Positions 1 through 11,599 of a stretch of DNA of 64,000 nt are shown piece after piece; position 1 is the first letter of the stretch, and each line of letters opens with the position of its first letter. The DNA is taken from assembly GCA_007922195.1 (NCBI GenBank), contig ML681989.1:48058451-48122450 (forward strand), in the 5' to 3' direction. The position numbers and the translations under genes were made by a program. The notes beneath the pieces were generated by a model. That model did no database searches and was not told where the DNA came from. It worked only from the letters and a program-made list of their open reading frames with translations. Source of the DNA: Podocnemis expansa (lineage: Eukaryota; Chordata; Testudines; Podocnemididae).

Positions 1-219
1 CTGCCCTATGCCGAGAAGAGAGAGGCTGGCTCTCATAAAAGGCAGTGTCCTCTTAAGTGACTATTATTTACCACTTAAACTATGCAAACAAAGTTGTTTT
101 GACATTGTAACTTCCATCCCAATTTACAGTTCTGACATGAACTATTGTAGACCATAGTGTTATTCTCACCATTCCAACATAGTATCTATTTCCTGGGGAA
201 ATATAAACATTTACATTAC

Positions 220-455
220 CTTTGTACATTTTTCTTTTATTTTCCCTTTTTCAGGACAAATATTAAAATGCGCTATCTTTCGGAAGCTGAATGTTACTGG
301 AAGTGACTCAGATTCATTTTTGAGTGTGCACATAATATCTGTGTGTTCACCCATGAAACAGTCCATAAAATTAATAACTGTTCCTGGACTGAAAGTTAAC
401 ATGACAGGAAGTCCGGAGCCTGTCAAAGCTAATTCCACATGAGAAGGACGATTCT
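220..455 (-). CDS. CFAP47: CFAP47 coding exon 8 (last in window)
   Basis: The exon encodes about residues 364-442. It begins with a Glu codon shared with exon 7, then NRPSHVELALTGSGLPVML. Later come TFSPGTVINFMDCFMGEHTD and LPVTFSFRKIAHFNICPEKG. It closes one MSP-like module (VELALTGSGLPV) and opens the next (FSPG-x-x-x-F-M-D-C-F-x-G). The acceptor is ttgtgcag and the donor gtaatg. It ends in phase 0, and the following exons lie outside the window. Confidence 0.89.
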
Positions 456-1081
456 CTGCACAAGAGAGTAAGAAAAGAGTATAAAATATTACACCAAATT
501 CAAAAGACATAAAACAATTTACTCTTACTAGTACATAGCAGCACAAAAAAGAAAGATAAACTAACACGGTTTCTACATTTCACCCTTTTTGAACATTGTA
601 TTTCAGAATTTTAATATAACTGGATACAAACTTAATGCTTATTTATATTAGTTTATACATAATTTAAAACCCTCTTGGTTTTTTAAAATTCAGATGAGTT
701 GCCATCCATACGGAAAAGCACAATTATTTTGTCATAACTATAATCTTTGATAATTTACAAAGGTATACATTATAAAATGAGTTAAACCTGCAATAAGTAC
801 TAAGTACTTGCACTCAAAAGGTGTGCATTTGTGACAAATTATTCTAAAAAAATTTTTATTCTCTTTTCTTCTTCCTCCAGACTAGAATCTTAAAAATTGA
901 CACCGCCTTTAATTCCCTTCTCACTATTTGAAGCATTCATCACAAGTTCTCTTAATTTACAAGTGCAACTCCACACAATATATACAAGTCCCCTTTAAAA
1001 TAGCTATCTGAAGATGGGGAAAAATTATGAAGTCCACAGATTTGTTTTCTACCTTTAAACTATGTATTTCTCTTAAGATAC

Positions 1082-1215
1082 CTTTGATTGGTAGGTTGCC
1101 ACCATTCAGAGTCTGCAGAAAACCATCTTTACTTCCTACAGCCTCAAATCTTAAAAACAGTGCATAATCTTGTCTTGGTGGAAATTCAGTAAGTCCAATG
1201 TCTCTTTTAAATTGC
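1082..1215 (-). CDS. CFAP47: CFAP47 coding exon 7
   Basis: The exon encodes about residues 319-363: QFKRDIGLTEFPPRQDYALF followed by LRFEAVGSKDGFLQTLNGG and NLPIK. The segment RQDYALFLRFEAVGSKDGFL matches the CFAP47 family. The acceptor is gatgtttacag and the donor gtatct. It is shorter than the usual open-frame threshold and is found only by linking the phases of exons 6 and 8. Its 134 nt are 1 + 44 codons + 1. Confidence 0.87.
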
Positions 1216-2810
1216 CTGTAAACATCACAATCTTTAAATATACCACATACAATTATTCATTAATGGTCATTTTCATCAATTTTAATTTGATTTTTTACAA
1301 TCCTGTTACAGCTCTGACAAATGAAATTTTAAAATTGAACACAGTACTGAAGAAGACTGGGCTACTCAGCCCTGGTCTACACTGACAGTGAAGTATGAAA
1401 TAATGCTGCTTACACCAACTTTCTACAGCCTGTGTCTCCACTCTAAGAGCAGCAAATTCAGAAAAAAACAGAACTGTAATTCGATCTGCTAACACAACTC
1501 CTGCAAGTTGCAAAGCACTGAGGTCAAAATCTGCAATTCAAACTCAGGTCCAGATAGCCCAGAGAGCAGCTTTTCTGATTTTTCCAGTGTGTGTTGCTCC
1601 ACAAAAATATAGCTCCTCCCCTGCCTGCAGCCCCAGAAAGTTTTCACTCAATTTCTCTCTCCGCATGCAACACTGTGCCCATCTGTTGCACCTGTAGCAG
1701 AGAAACAGCAAGGAAAGTTTTTCCTGGTTGTTTTTTTTCTTTAGAGAAGAGGAGAAGAGGAGTGAGCTGAGGATGATTGCCTCCCCATGAACCTCTGTGC
1801 CTATTATCCATAATTCAATGCATTTCAGGAAGTAACATGAGCAATGGGGACATGAGACCCCAAGCAAGCCATCTTCTGTGATCACTTGCCTTCACCTTCT
1901 GTAATTCAACAGCCTAAGACCCCCCCCCAGCATAGATAGGCCCTTAGATACATTAGTCTGCAATTCCCACTTCCCAAAAGCTGCGCAGGGCATAGCCACA
2001 TCACTTGTAATGACATACGTAAATATATGAAGAAGCCCTGTAGCTGTCCTGCGTAAACCTGGTGATGATGTTTTTCTTTCAGACTGCCCAGATGACATTA
2101 TCCTAAATAAACTAACATTCAGTCCTCAAGGAAGTAACCCAACTTGAAAATGTGGGAGTATCCCAATCATTCCTGTATATTCAATGGAGGGGGGGGAGCA
2201 GTTTTTCTGGAAAATTTAATACCCTTCTTGCTTCCCAGGAGGAAGAAAAAAAGTTATCCAACTTGTTACTAACCAGATCATCAACTGCTATAGTACACTG
2301 CATTTGCAATGGTGACTGCAGCAGGAACTGCTAACTTAGTGGTGAGAAACTACCTTACTTCAAGAGATTTCGGGGTGGGGGTGGAGGCACTTTCTTACAA
2401 TTGATGAAAACTCATTGTCAACACCTCTCACCAAAACTTCTAGCAAACAAGAACACAGTCTAAAAATATGTGAACAATAAATCAAGCCTCCTTCTCTGGG
2501 TGGATCTGTGATTACCCTTGAGGATAAATTAAAAGAAAGTTTAGATTTAATCTGGGAAATATTTATACATTTTTATTCAAAGAAAACCATATTCTTTGAA
2601 TTATTTTCAACTTTGTGTATAAACAAACTAGGGTTCTAATTTACTCTAAACTGTACAGCAAACCAGCACTGATCTCTGCACATTGAGAGGAAATAATTTG
2701 AGACACAAGTGTTAAGTCAATACATCTACCACATCTGCAAATAGATGCGCCCACTCTTATTAATTACATCTTTTATGTGTCAACATTATCAGGTTGCACT
2801 GTGTACTTAC

Positions 2811-2971
2811 TTTGGACTAAAGCACAGTGTAACCACAATTTTCTGATAAGGTAGCAAGGTTCCTTGGTTGGGAATGCAGTAGATCAAAGTTGAAACATCC
2901 AGCTCTTCTGTTTTATTTATTAAGCTCATTTCTTGTAAAATAGCATCAGTACTCTTCTGAAGCTGTGTGCC
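2811..2971 (-). CDS. CFAP47: CFAP47 coding exon 6
   Basis: The exon encodes about residues 266-319. It begins GTQLQKSTDAILQEMSLINK, a polar helix-like linker, and ends with the strand block CIPNQGTLLPYQKIVVTLCF SPK across the junction. The block P-N-x-G-x-L-x-P-x-x-x-x-x-V is the most conserved motif of MSP/ASH domains. The acceptor is gtgttatag and the donor gtaagtac. The exon ends in phase 2 (AA), completed by the G that opens exon 7. Confidence 0.9.
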
Positions 2972-3759
2972 CTATAACACAAACAACAAAATGTGAAATA
3001 CAATTATGGGTCTATCAGTTTTCCCTGTTTGTGTGAATCTTTCATACAGAAATGATAGACAAAAGCAAAAAGGCTTAAGTAGTAGTAAAAAAATACTACC
3101 ACCTCTCCCTCAATTTATAATGTAAAGCCCACAAAAGTTACCTGGGGGAAGAGAGGATATGGAATGAATGGACTGTTTTTTAAAAATCTTGACTTGATTT
3201 CTTGTTGATATGGGGCTTGATTGTCAAAGATGCTGACCAGTTTGGCAGCCCCACTGAAGTCACTGAGAAGTCATTGCAAATTGTGGTTGCTTCACACTTC
3301 AATAAAAATAAAATACTCATCTTTTTTCCACAAAGAATGTATTAGTATCAGGGTATGTGCAATGTGCCCAGCATTTGATGACATCATCAGAAAGGTGCAA
3401 AGGGGAGAGTCTGTCATCAAAATAAGTTAGTGTGCACTCATCAAGGATACGTGACATAGACCAAGAGCATTTCTACATGAACGGCAGCAAATTCACCACC
3501 ATCAGAGCAATCTTTCCATATTAGCAGAGTAATCAGCAAAGACAAGCTCTAACAATCAGGAAATCAGCTTAATAACATCACCCATTTAAGGGGCATTGCA
3601 CTGTGTTGAAGGGAATGTATTTCCTATCAGTGCAGTTCAGTGATGACAGCACACTAAAGGGTAGTTATGAAGTCAACAGGAATTACACAAGCTATTCTGT
3701 GTAGCTTACGTAATTCCCATCAACTGATGCCAAATTTTTCTTACAGTGTTAACCAGGTC
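2972..3759. other. Intron 5, no feature
   Basis: AT-rich intronic sequence without recognisable repeats or exons. Confidence 0.6.
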
Positions 3760-4760
3760 TGAAGCTGACCACAGCTCCACCATGGTTCATTAGAAAAATC
3801 CCATTTAAAAAAGAAGATTGGCTGCACAGTTATTCTCTCCTGTTTGAAACCAGTTCAGAGATGACCACAGGTGCCTCGAAAGATCAAAGTCTGGTGGAGA
3901 GATGGTTGGATCAGTGATAAGATTAATGACTATTGTAGCTGACCACTCATTGTGCCAGCTAGATGTCATTATCATGTCATGTGATGGCATAAATGACTCT
4001 AAAGGGTGTTTAAGAGACAGGAAGGCTGGCAGGTGGTTGAAGAAGTAGTCTGGGTACAAAGGCAAGACACTATTCTCATGGATTTTGGCCAGCAGCATGA
4101 CAGAGGCCTCTTGTGGATAATATGGGGCAGTGCTGTGTTATTAAGTATCAGTAGTCATTACAACAGAGTAGGCTACAAAGTCTTAGCAACAACGCGCATA
4201 GGTGTGTTAATTCTACATCAACCAACCTCAAGGGAGATGAACACTAGCAGACAGGAGCAGAATGCTCTGCTACTGATGTTCTAAGTTCCATGTGCTTGCA
4301 CCCAGGTGAAAGCAGCCAGTTTTCTGAAGTGCTGGACTTTGACTGCCATCTTCCTCAAGTGATTGTAGTATGTTAATGATCTACCCAATGACACATGGAG
4401 GTTAACCAGGTTTGGATCATGCTGCAGGCATTGGTCACTGAGGAAAATATTAACTTTCTGACTTGTGCTAGTGTTATATAGATGAAATACACTCGAAATC
4501 ATCTAGGAAAAGCTCAACTGCAGGTGGCATTGACTACAATAGCCTACCAAGACTTTACATCATCATTTGTGTCCTTGTTGATTTCTGAGAAGGACTGAGG
4601 TTGGTAGGTGCAGGAGATGTGATTGCCATGGATGAAATTGCACAGGAGTGTTGTTGGCAGGTCAATAATGTACACATTGAACAATATCTGTGAAAGAACC
4701 AAGCCTTGAGGAAGGCAGCTGATCTGAAACTTTCTAGAGCTACAGTAGCTGCTCATGTGT
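3760..4760 (-). mobile_element. Degenerate LINE fragment (RT C-terminal half)
   Basis: On the minus strand, 4756-4544 encodes GLVLSQILFNVYIIDLP, a decayed form of the RT motif G-x-P-Q-G-S-V-L-x-P-x-L-F-N-x-Y. It is followed by FIHGNHISCTY, where an F-x-x-A-D-D motif is expected. Farther downstream, 4098-3805 encodes NLITDPTISPPDFDLSRHLW and SLNWFQTGENNCAANL, a post-RT segment of the same LINE class. There are several frame breaks, so it is inactive. The exact clade is unresolved. Confidence 0.65.
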
Positions 4761-5096
4761 ACTCTAAACTAAACTGTATTAGTAACTCCTGTGTAGATTA
4801 AATCAGTTCCACTAAATCTGGCAATAAACTAAGTAGACAATACATAAAATGACATTGTACTGAAAAGCACTGAAGTTGTGTTCTGTCACTTTAACAGTAG
4901 TGATCAAAATTTTAGTCTCAAAGAGGTAGAATGACAGTCTTGCTGTTGGACAGACCTTTCCATAACTTAACTAATTGAAAGAAGAGCAAGATAGAGGGAC
5001 ACTAACTGAGGGAGGATGTAAGAAAACATTGGAAAGCAAAAGCCATCATCAAAACCTGCACTGAAGATTTTAATAAATACAACATAGTTTCCTTAC

Positions 5097-5325
5097 CATC
5101 TCTCCTCCAACAGCATCATCCTCCACCACTGCCACCCAGTTCATAGTCTCTGGGCTTTTATTGTACAGAATCACTTGTTCAGTAACTGAAGTTCCAAAAT
5201 AAACAGATCCAAAATTAATACATTTCAGTGTGTTTTCATGAGGCACACCTAACAATTCAAGGACTTGTTCAACCACATGAGCTTCAATCCTTAAATCAGT
5301 GATACCATGCCCCTGCAATTCCACT
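5097..5325 (-). CDS. CFAP47: CFAP47 coding exon 5
   Basis: The exon encodes about residues 189-265, beginning VELQGHGITDLRIEAHVVEQ and ending VVEDDAVGGEM. The stretch CINFGSVYFGTSVTEQVILY begins another MSP-like module. It is the segment that best identifies the gene as CFAP47, because the family has a nearly identical INFGSVYFGTS strand followed by a YN-x-P-E-x-x-NWVA strand. The acceptor is tttccaacag and the donor gtaagg. It ends in phase 0, directly continued by exon 6. Confidence 0.9.
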
Positions 5326-6686
5326 CTGTTGGAAAAACAACAAAAAAAATTAGATGTACACACATAAGATTCACATAAGATTAATCCATTAATTTTACTG
5401 AAATTTTAGTTTAAGTGTTCTGACACAGTTGACTAAATCAGAGCTTATAGTAAATAAACAGCCACACTGGCACAAAAGTAAGCACATAGAGATGATGTAT
5501 TCTAAATGTGTTGTCTCTACACTCACGGTGGAAGAACCACACACAGGGCATTGGAGGGGGGTTTTTTTGGGTTTTTTTCTTTGAGCAATACTGGCAGCTA
5601 GGACTTGAGGGAATCATCATATTACTCAAACCCTACATTCTATTCATTAAACATATACAAACCTAGCTCCAAGCTAAAAATCTCTCTCTTCCCCTGTAAC
5701 AACAGAAGACAGCGTCCCCTTTGGCACAATCTGTAGAACTGAAACACTTCCACAACTGAATCATCTTAGATAAAAGGTCTCGAGGATCCCTCCATTTGTG
5801 ATGCCCTTTAACAGGATGGGGCTTATCAGATTATCCTGACTGCAGTCCCCAGGAATTTGACAACCTGATTACTTGGGCCAGAAAAATGCATCCTCGAGAG
5901 AGATATCCTGGAGTCTTGGATCATCAGAAGAATTGATCATCAATCGTTCCTGCCCCTCAAGCTCTTGAGGAGAAGGTTTTGCATGTTATACAACCATTCA
6001 AAGCACTGGAGAAATGCCATATCCATTAACAACAACATTTGTCTAAGTAAGTGCAGCACTATTTTCCTCAGGTCCACCCTAAATGAGACCCACAAACTAA
6101 AGTCAGAAAAAACAAAGACAGACAAGATTTTTGCTAACCTAACTTCCTCTGTACTAACCAACTGTTAACTTTAGCAAATTTTTAAAACTATTTACAAAGG
6201 AAAAAGTGCTACTATGGTTGCACTTAAAAATATTTATATGTTGAAAAATTTGACTGATCTGAAACACTGTGCACTTGAAGCAGAAGTGCCTATCAAACCT
6301 ATGTCTCTCAAACCTGAACAAGGATCTTTCCCAGATACACCTTCTGTAATTATTTCACCAAAAGAGAAGGTTCTCCAAATCACCTTAATTGGAAGATAGA
6401 TAGGAACCAACAGTGCAAGTATACATATGGTCAGAAAAATGTTAAGCTCAAGAGATGTGCATATTCTCCCTGACAAAAAAGCTTTAAAAAGTTCTGTAGT
6501 AGTGTGGCCTGGCACACAGTTCATACAGCATTGCTGTTTCAAAGTAATGTTATCAGCAAAACTATTTAATGAACAAGCTCTCGACAACTAGGGGCAGCCA
6601 TTGATGCCTGGGAACTTAATTTCAGAAATAATACAGGACAAAAATAATCATCCAAAACAAGCAGACTTAATTCATTCTGCACTTAC

Positions 6687-6825
6687 TTGGCCACTTCCCT
6701 AATGACTCTGGGTATATCTGTACAGATATCCACTTTAACCAACTGTAATGTTTTGGGTTCCACCACTCCACTGGTAGGTACAATGTTAACAGTGACACTT
6801 CCTTTACAGTCTATTTTAAATGCAC
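6687..6825 (-). CDS. CFAP47: CFAP47 coding exon 4
   Basis: The exon encodes about residues 143-188, beginning AFKIDCKGSVTVNIVPTSG and ending TDIPRVIREVAK across the junction. It supplies the middle strands of the second MSP-like module, including VVEPKTLQLVKVDICTD, a typical P-x(n)-strand segment of ASH domains. The acceptor is ttctcttag and the donor gtaagtg. The 139-nt length is 2 + 45 codons + 2, which agrees with the phases of exons 3 and 5. Confidence 0.87.
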
Positions 6826-7334
6826 CTAAGAGAAATATAATATATGTTATATATGACATTGAAAGGGAAGATTAGATAGCTCTAAATATCTGGAATAAAA
6901 CTAAAAATATAAGGTAAAGTTTCCTAACTAGTACAGAATAAAATCACTTATAGAAATAAAATTTCTGTACAGTAAAACATTTAGGATTTATTTTTTGCAC
7001 TAAATCTAACATTTAAGATTTGTGTGGGTTTTGGCTCTGTTCAAACATCAATGAAATAAACAAACAAATCAATAAAATAAAGTAAAAGTATTAAATATTT
7101 TTAATAAATTATTTATACACAACTTTTGCATTGTTAAACATTTTCATTAGAACATACGCCTCAATTCTGGGTAAAGGAAGGGGATCGCACAAAATATATT
7201 TTCAGAGATGATGAACAGCTAGAGGTAAGTTACGGCCTTTTCTCCCAAAATATAAAAGTAGATTTCCCACTTTGAGACATTTCTCCAGAAAACGCACAAC
7301 CAATTGCAAATTTCAGCAGACAAAGGTTTTAAAC

Positions 7335-7844
7335 CTGTGGTTCACAACCAGCGGCTTAGGAGCCAAAAGTGGCCCACAAAGGCCTTAAAAGTGGCCTGCA
7401 GCGCCTCTCCTGCTGACTGAAGGAAGCAAGCCACTGCCTAAGGACCCAGGCAAAGCATGTTTCCACAGGGCTAAAAGATCAGTGCAAGCTCCTTGTTGCA
7501 GCCAAGGGGATGAGAAATGAATGCACCCTTCCCTCTGGCTGTAGCAGGGAGCATGGCAAAGTGCTCCATCTGAGTCCAGAGCTGGGGTTCCTGCTGAAGC
7601 CAAAGGGAGGGAAGCACTGACCTTCCATCCACATGTCTGCAGAAACAAGCCACTGCCCAGGACTATAGAATGGATGTAGTTTCGCTGCTACAGCCAGAGG
7701 GGTGGGAAATGAGCAAAGAGGCAGCCTCCACGCCAAACTCCTGTCTGGCTGCAGTGGGAGGTGGGTGAAGGTTGCCGGTGACCCTTCAGGGTTTTAAAAA
7801 TAATATTTTTTGGCCATTGAACCAAAAAACTTTGGGAACCACTC
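7335..7844. mobile_element. Non-autonomous hAT element
   Basis: The termini are CTGTGGTTCACAACC on the left and, read inward from the right, GAGTGGTTCCCAAAG, close to the common hAT terminus CAGTGGTTC. Flanking 8-mers are TTTTAAAC (7327-7334) and CTTTAAAC (7845-7852), a target-site duplication with one change. The 510-bp interior has no transposase frame. Confidence 0.75.
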
Positions 7845-7925
7845 CTTTAAACTATTTGAATATGCTTGTCACAAAGCATTTTTATTATACATTACCAAAA
7901 AAAAAAATCCTGCTTTGTCTAATAG

Positions 7926-8191
7926 CAGGGATGTTGCTGGCTTCTGGCACACGGAGCTCGTGCCCCAAATCCCCGCACCAGTGCCCCGGATCCTGGCAGG
8001 GCCCCCTGCCTCTCCCAGGAGTTCAGGGGCCCACAGCCCGCGGCAGCCGCTTCTGGCCCCTTCCTCAGCTGGGTGGCCCTGCGGCTGTGGCTGCTGCTCC
8101 CTGTCCTGTCCCTGGCCGGGGGTGTGGCCTGCAGTCAGGGGCAGGGCCTGGGCCAGTGCCCTGGGTCCTTCCCAGGGCAGCAATGCTGCTG
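7926..8191. mobile_element. Short GC-rich hAT-like MITE
   Basis: The element starts CAGGGATGTTGCTGG and, read inward from the right, CAGCAGCATTGCTGCCC. A perfect 8-bp duplication TCTAATAG flanks it (7918-7925 and 8192-8199). Its interior is very GC-rich, unlike the AT-rich intron around it, and carries gatcc-tggcagggcc-like blocks related to the hAT at 54858-55869. Open frames across it are compositional. Confidence 0.7.
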
Positions 8192-8199
8192 TCTAATAG

Positions 8200-9337
8200 A
8201 ACGTACATATTGTTTCACAGATTACCACTCACTTTTCTCCCCCCCCCCGAGATAAGCATTAAGTCTAAGAAAAACAAAAGATTATAAATAAAATTTAAAG
8301 CAAACACTATATATTAATACATATTTATGTTCTCTCCTTTCCTTTTACACACACCAAAATTATGTCTATACAACTTATACACAAACATGCAACATTTGGA
8401 ATAAAAAATTAAAACAAAAAATTTTGAAGTGTGCAATAGTTTTGACATCTCATAGCAAAAAGATTTTTTTATAACATAAGCAAAGTCTGAGTACTAATGC
8501 TTAGCAGATGCATGCATATATGTGAACATGACTTCCTCACAAATCTCGTGGAGACATATCAGAAGTTCTCAGCCACAGCAAACTTCACCCATCCCAAAAA
8601 GTTGTTGATGTGACCCTCAAATTGTAGACTTGGTAGATTACAAACAATGAGACTTGCAATCGAACAGCCATTTAACATGGCTCTTTCAGCAACAATGTAC
8701 CATCTTAGTTTTGGATCAAATAAGACAGCAACAAAAAAACCTGGTGAATTTCAACCCCTATCAGATAAACATCCATAGACCCTTTAACACTGCCATCAAG
8801 AACAGCTTCACCAGGATGGGTTTACGGGTATGGGATAAAATGATGGTAGGATGATTAACTAAAGGTGAATCCTGAAGAAAGAAATTCGGAAGGAACATAA
8901 TGCATCTACTCACAGCATCACCTTTACTCTTGAAGAAGGGAACATAAAACTGGATCATTCACTGGTATCTGAAAGTTACTCATTTTATGAGTTAAAGTTA
9001 CCATCATAAGAAAATGATCATCTACATAAGAAATGAGATTAAAGTATCAAATGGCTCAAAACCATTTTTCCATCAGCTTACTCAGGGCCACTTTAATATG
9101 CTACAAAACAGAGACCTTTTTAGGGAGCATATCTAAGCATATTAAATTGCAGATGACCACGGGCTGAAATAAAGTTAACAGCCATAAATTTGTTCCCTGA
9201 AACCGGTAAGATCTGTCAAATGTTTTCTGGAGGAAAATGTCTGGTAACTGTAACAAGTGAAAAACGTAGTTAAATAGCTTATATGTAGGCTTGGAAGAAA
9301 TAGTTTTCTGTCACTAAATGTTGATAAACATCATCAG
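8200..9337. other. Intron 3, no feature
   Basis: Unique-looking AT-rich sequence between hAT elements. The short open frames in it match nothing known to me. Confidence 0.55.
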
Positions 9338-9345
9338 TTTCACAG

Positions 9346-9632
9346 CAGGGCCAGTCATTCCATAGAGGTGACCTAGGTGGTTGCCTCGGGCACCAATAAT
9401 TGGGGGGCACCAATGGCTTGGGCTGCTCTGTTCCCTGCCTGCAGCTGGACCCCCAACCGCAGCACCATTCCCCACCTACAGCCAGATCCCTGGCTGGGGC
9501 TGGATCCTGACAGTAGTACCACTCTCTGCCCACAGCCAGATGCCAGAGCCAGCACTGCTTTGCTGGTGGGGAAAGTGGAGGTGCCAAAATCCCTGTTAGC
9601 CTCAGGCAGCAAAACACCTTGGGCCAGCCCTA
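9346..9632. mobile_element. hAT MITE with perfect 8-bp duplication
   Basis: The left end is CAGGGCCAGTCATTCC and the right end, read inward, is TAGGGCTGGCCCAAGG. TTTCACAG flanks it on both sides (9338-9345 and 9633-9640). At 287 bp it is far too short for a transposase. The sequence just beyond the right duplication is a (GC)n run. Confidence 0.8.
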
Positions 9633-9640
9633 TTTCACAG

Positions 9641-9665
9641 TGCGCGCGCGCGCGCAAACCCACAC
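9641..9665. repeat. (GC)n/(CA)n microsatellite
   Basis: Alternating tgcgcgcgcgcgcgc is followed by acccacacac. It is a short purine-pyrimidine alternating tract beside the hAT MITE. Confidence 0.85.
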
Positions 9666-9699
9666 ACAAAAGAGAAAAATATTTCCATCAATAATAATA

Positions 9700-10680
9700 A
9701 TTTACAGATAGACCAAAAGTAAAATGCTGCTTAAGAACTTAAAGTTTGAAATAAGCAGTTATTTTGTATATTTTGATGAGGTTGACAATATTTTAACAAT
9801 TATAAACTTCAACATTTTGAATCTCAACATCTACTGTCCTTATATTATCTAAACCCTCCATGACTGAGCCCCACATACTTGACTTCAACTGTGAAAATGT
9901 TTAAAAATAAACATCTATATTACTTGTCAAAATTATTTTTAAAAAGTTCTAATTCTGCCAAGCCTACTTATAGGAGATCACTGAAAAGATTCTACCCAGG
10001 CCTTTTCACACTAGGTCATCAGGATTTTCTTCTTATGTATGCACACCTTTCAGGATATTCCTTCCAAGAAACAGAGATTTCACCTGCTTAGAAATACCAA
10101 ACTTCCCTATTTGTGTGATTTCAAGAGCTATGATGACTAAGAGAGAAAACTGCCATATTTATTCTGTGACAACAACATGGCCTGTCTTTCATCCAGAGGG
10201 ATTTTGCCTCCACAATCCAACATGTTTTAAAGCAACATTTATCTTGCCAATGGGAAGTTACTGGGATCACAGTCTTTAGTAAAGGTAATAAAAACAGTCG
10301 TACGAGAGCTACTCTGCCTAATGGAAGGAGAAGACATCTAGTGGATTTCTAGTGCAGTCTTTCAGCCTAGACTCAAAATCAGAGAACTACTATGAGTGTA
10401 TTTTTCAATAATCAGAATTTTTATAGCTGACAGAAGCTTTACACAAGCTCTCTTTCCCTGAGCATTTCCATAACATTTTACTACTGAGCTTAAGAGTTTG
10501 GGGGGATTTTCACAAAACCAGCAACTAGGGCTCTCACAGTCCTGTTTAAATCATAGCCTTAATTACTTTCTGCTGCATAAAATCCTAAACTCTTTTGTCA
10601 CTGAAGTGTTAACTTGCACAAAATACATTTTCAAAGAAAAATCAAACCTTTGTGTAATTTATTGCATAGTGAACATTTAC
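9700..10680. other. Intron 3, exon-proximal, no feature
   Basis: AT-rich sequence next to exon 3. Nothing identifiable. Confidence 0.55.
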
Positions 10681-10796
10681 CTGGAGATGACCCATGGTTA
10701 GCAATACTAATCTCTTTACTAATTACTTTACTGTTTGCAATCACTGTGCCAAAATTAATCTCCGGCTCAATTTCCAGATAACAGCATGGAATTAAT
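10681..10796 (-). CDS. CFAP47: CFAP47 coding exon 3
   Basis: The exon completes a Gly codon and encodes about residues 104-142, LIPCCYLEIEPEINFGTVIA followed by NSKVISKEISIANHGSSP. It starts a second MSP-like module: the INFGTV strand and the ISIANHG strand (in place of the usual I-x-N-x-G) are its hallmarks. The acceptor is tctctgcag and the donor gtaaatg. The exon ends with one base of a Gly codon finished by exon 4. There are no disruptions. Confidence 0.88.
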
Positions 10797-11599
10797 CTGC
10801 AGAGAAAACAAGATATTTTAATTATTTTTCTTCCAGAATTTCAAGCTATTTTGTGGTTTTTAAAAAGGCACATATTTGAACAATGCAATGGGGAAAAAAA
10901 AGTCTTCCTTCCCCCTAATTCCATTAATGCCACAATTATTTACATAACTTACTTCAGCAGTACTGTAAACAAAAAGCAGACATTAAAAATGCCTACTTAT
11001 TAAGCCGCCAGTCTGTTCATTTATTTTTAATTACTGTAACTTTGAAAACAAGTAATTCCAGTCAATGAGCTGAAATGGAATGCGGCTATATATTTCAAAC
11101 AATGTTTTGATTCCTGTGCAGTACACAAGCCCCTAATATAAACTCTCAAAAACCTTCACTCATTTCTGTTAATTATGAGATTAGGTGCCTATGATAAGCA
11201 AATACCACCATAGCAACTGACCAAGCCAAAATTTAAAGATTTTCACACCCTAGTGTAAAACAAAAACAACCAAACCACACAAAGTCCTGGCATTTTCAGC
11301 TGTAACAATCTTTAGTTATGGACATACACCATGCGGTTTCAATAAAATTAGTATGATAAAAAGCTGGTGAAATCATGTCATAGGTACTTATTTGCCTAGA
11401 AGCCTCATTCAAGATCAAGATTTTACTAAGCACTGCCAAAACTAATAAAAAGAACAGCCCTTGGTCCAAAGAGCTTGCAGTTAATGGTTCCCAATCCTTC
11501 AATGGATTTCATGCAGACAGACTACAGCACTCATTCAACAAACTACCCCAATGTTAAGAAAAGACAAGAAAAACAGTAAAAGGCCACAAGAACTCTTAA

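Noticed and set aside
220..5325. Assignment of the exons to HYDIN
   Set aside because: MSP-like modules are shared, but the INFGSVYFGTS and GTLLPYQKIVV segments and exon order fit CFAP47 as I recall it.
7772..8287. 171-codon plus-strand frame with a hydrophobic stretch
   Set aside because: It crosses the ends of two hAT insertions and their target duplications, so it is a chance fusion.
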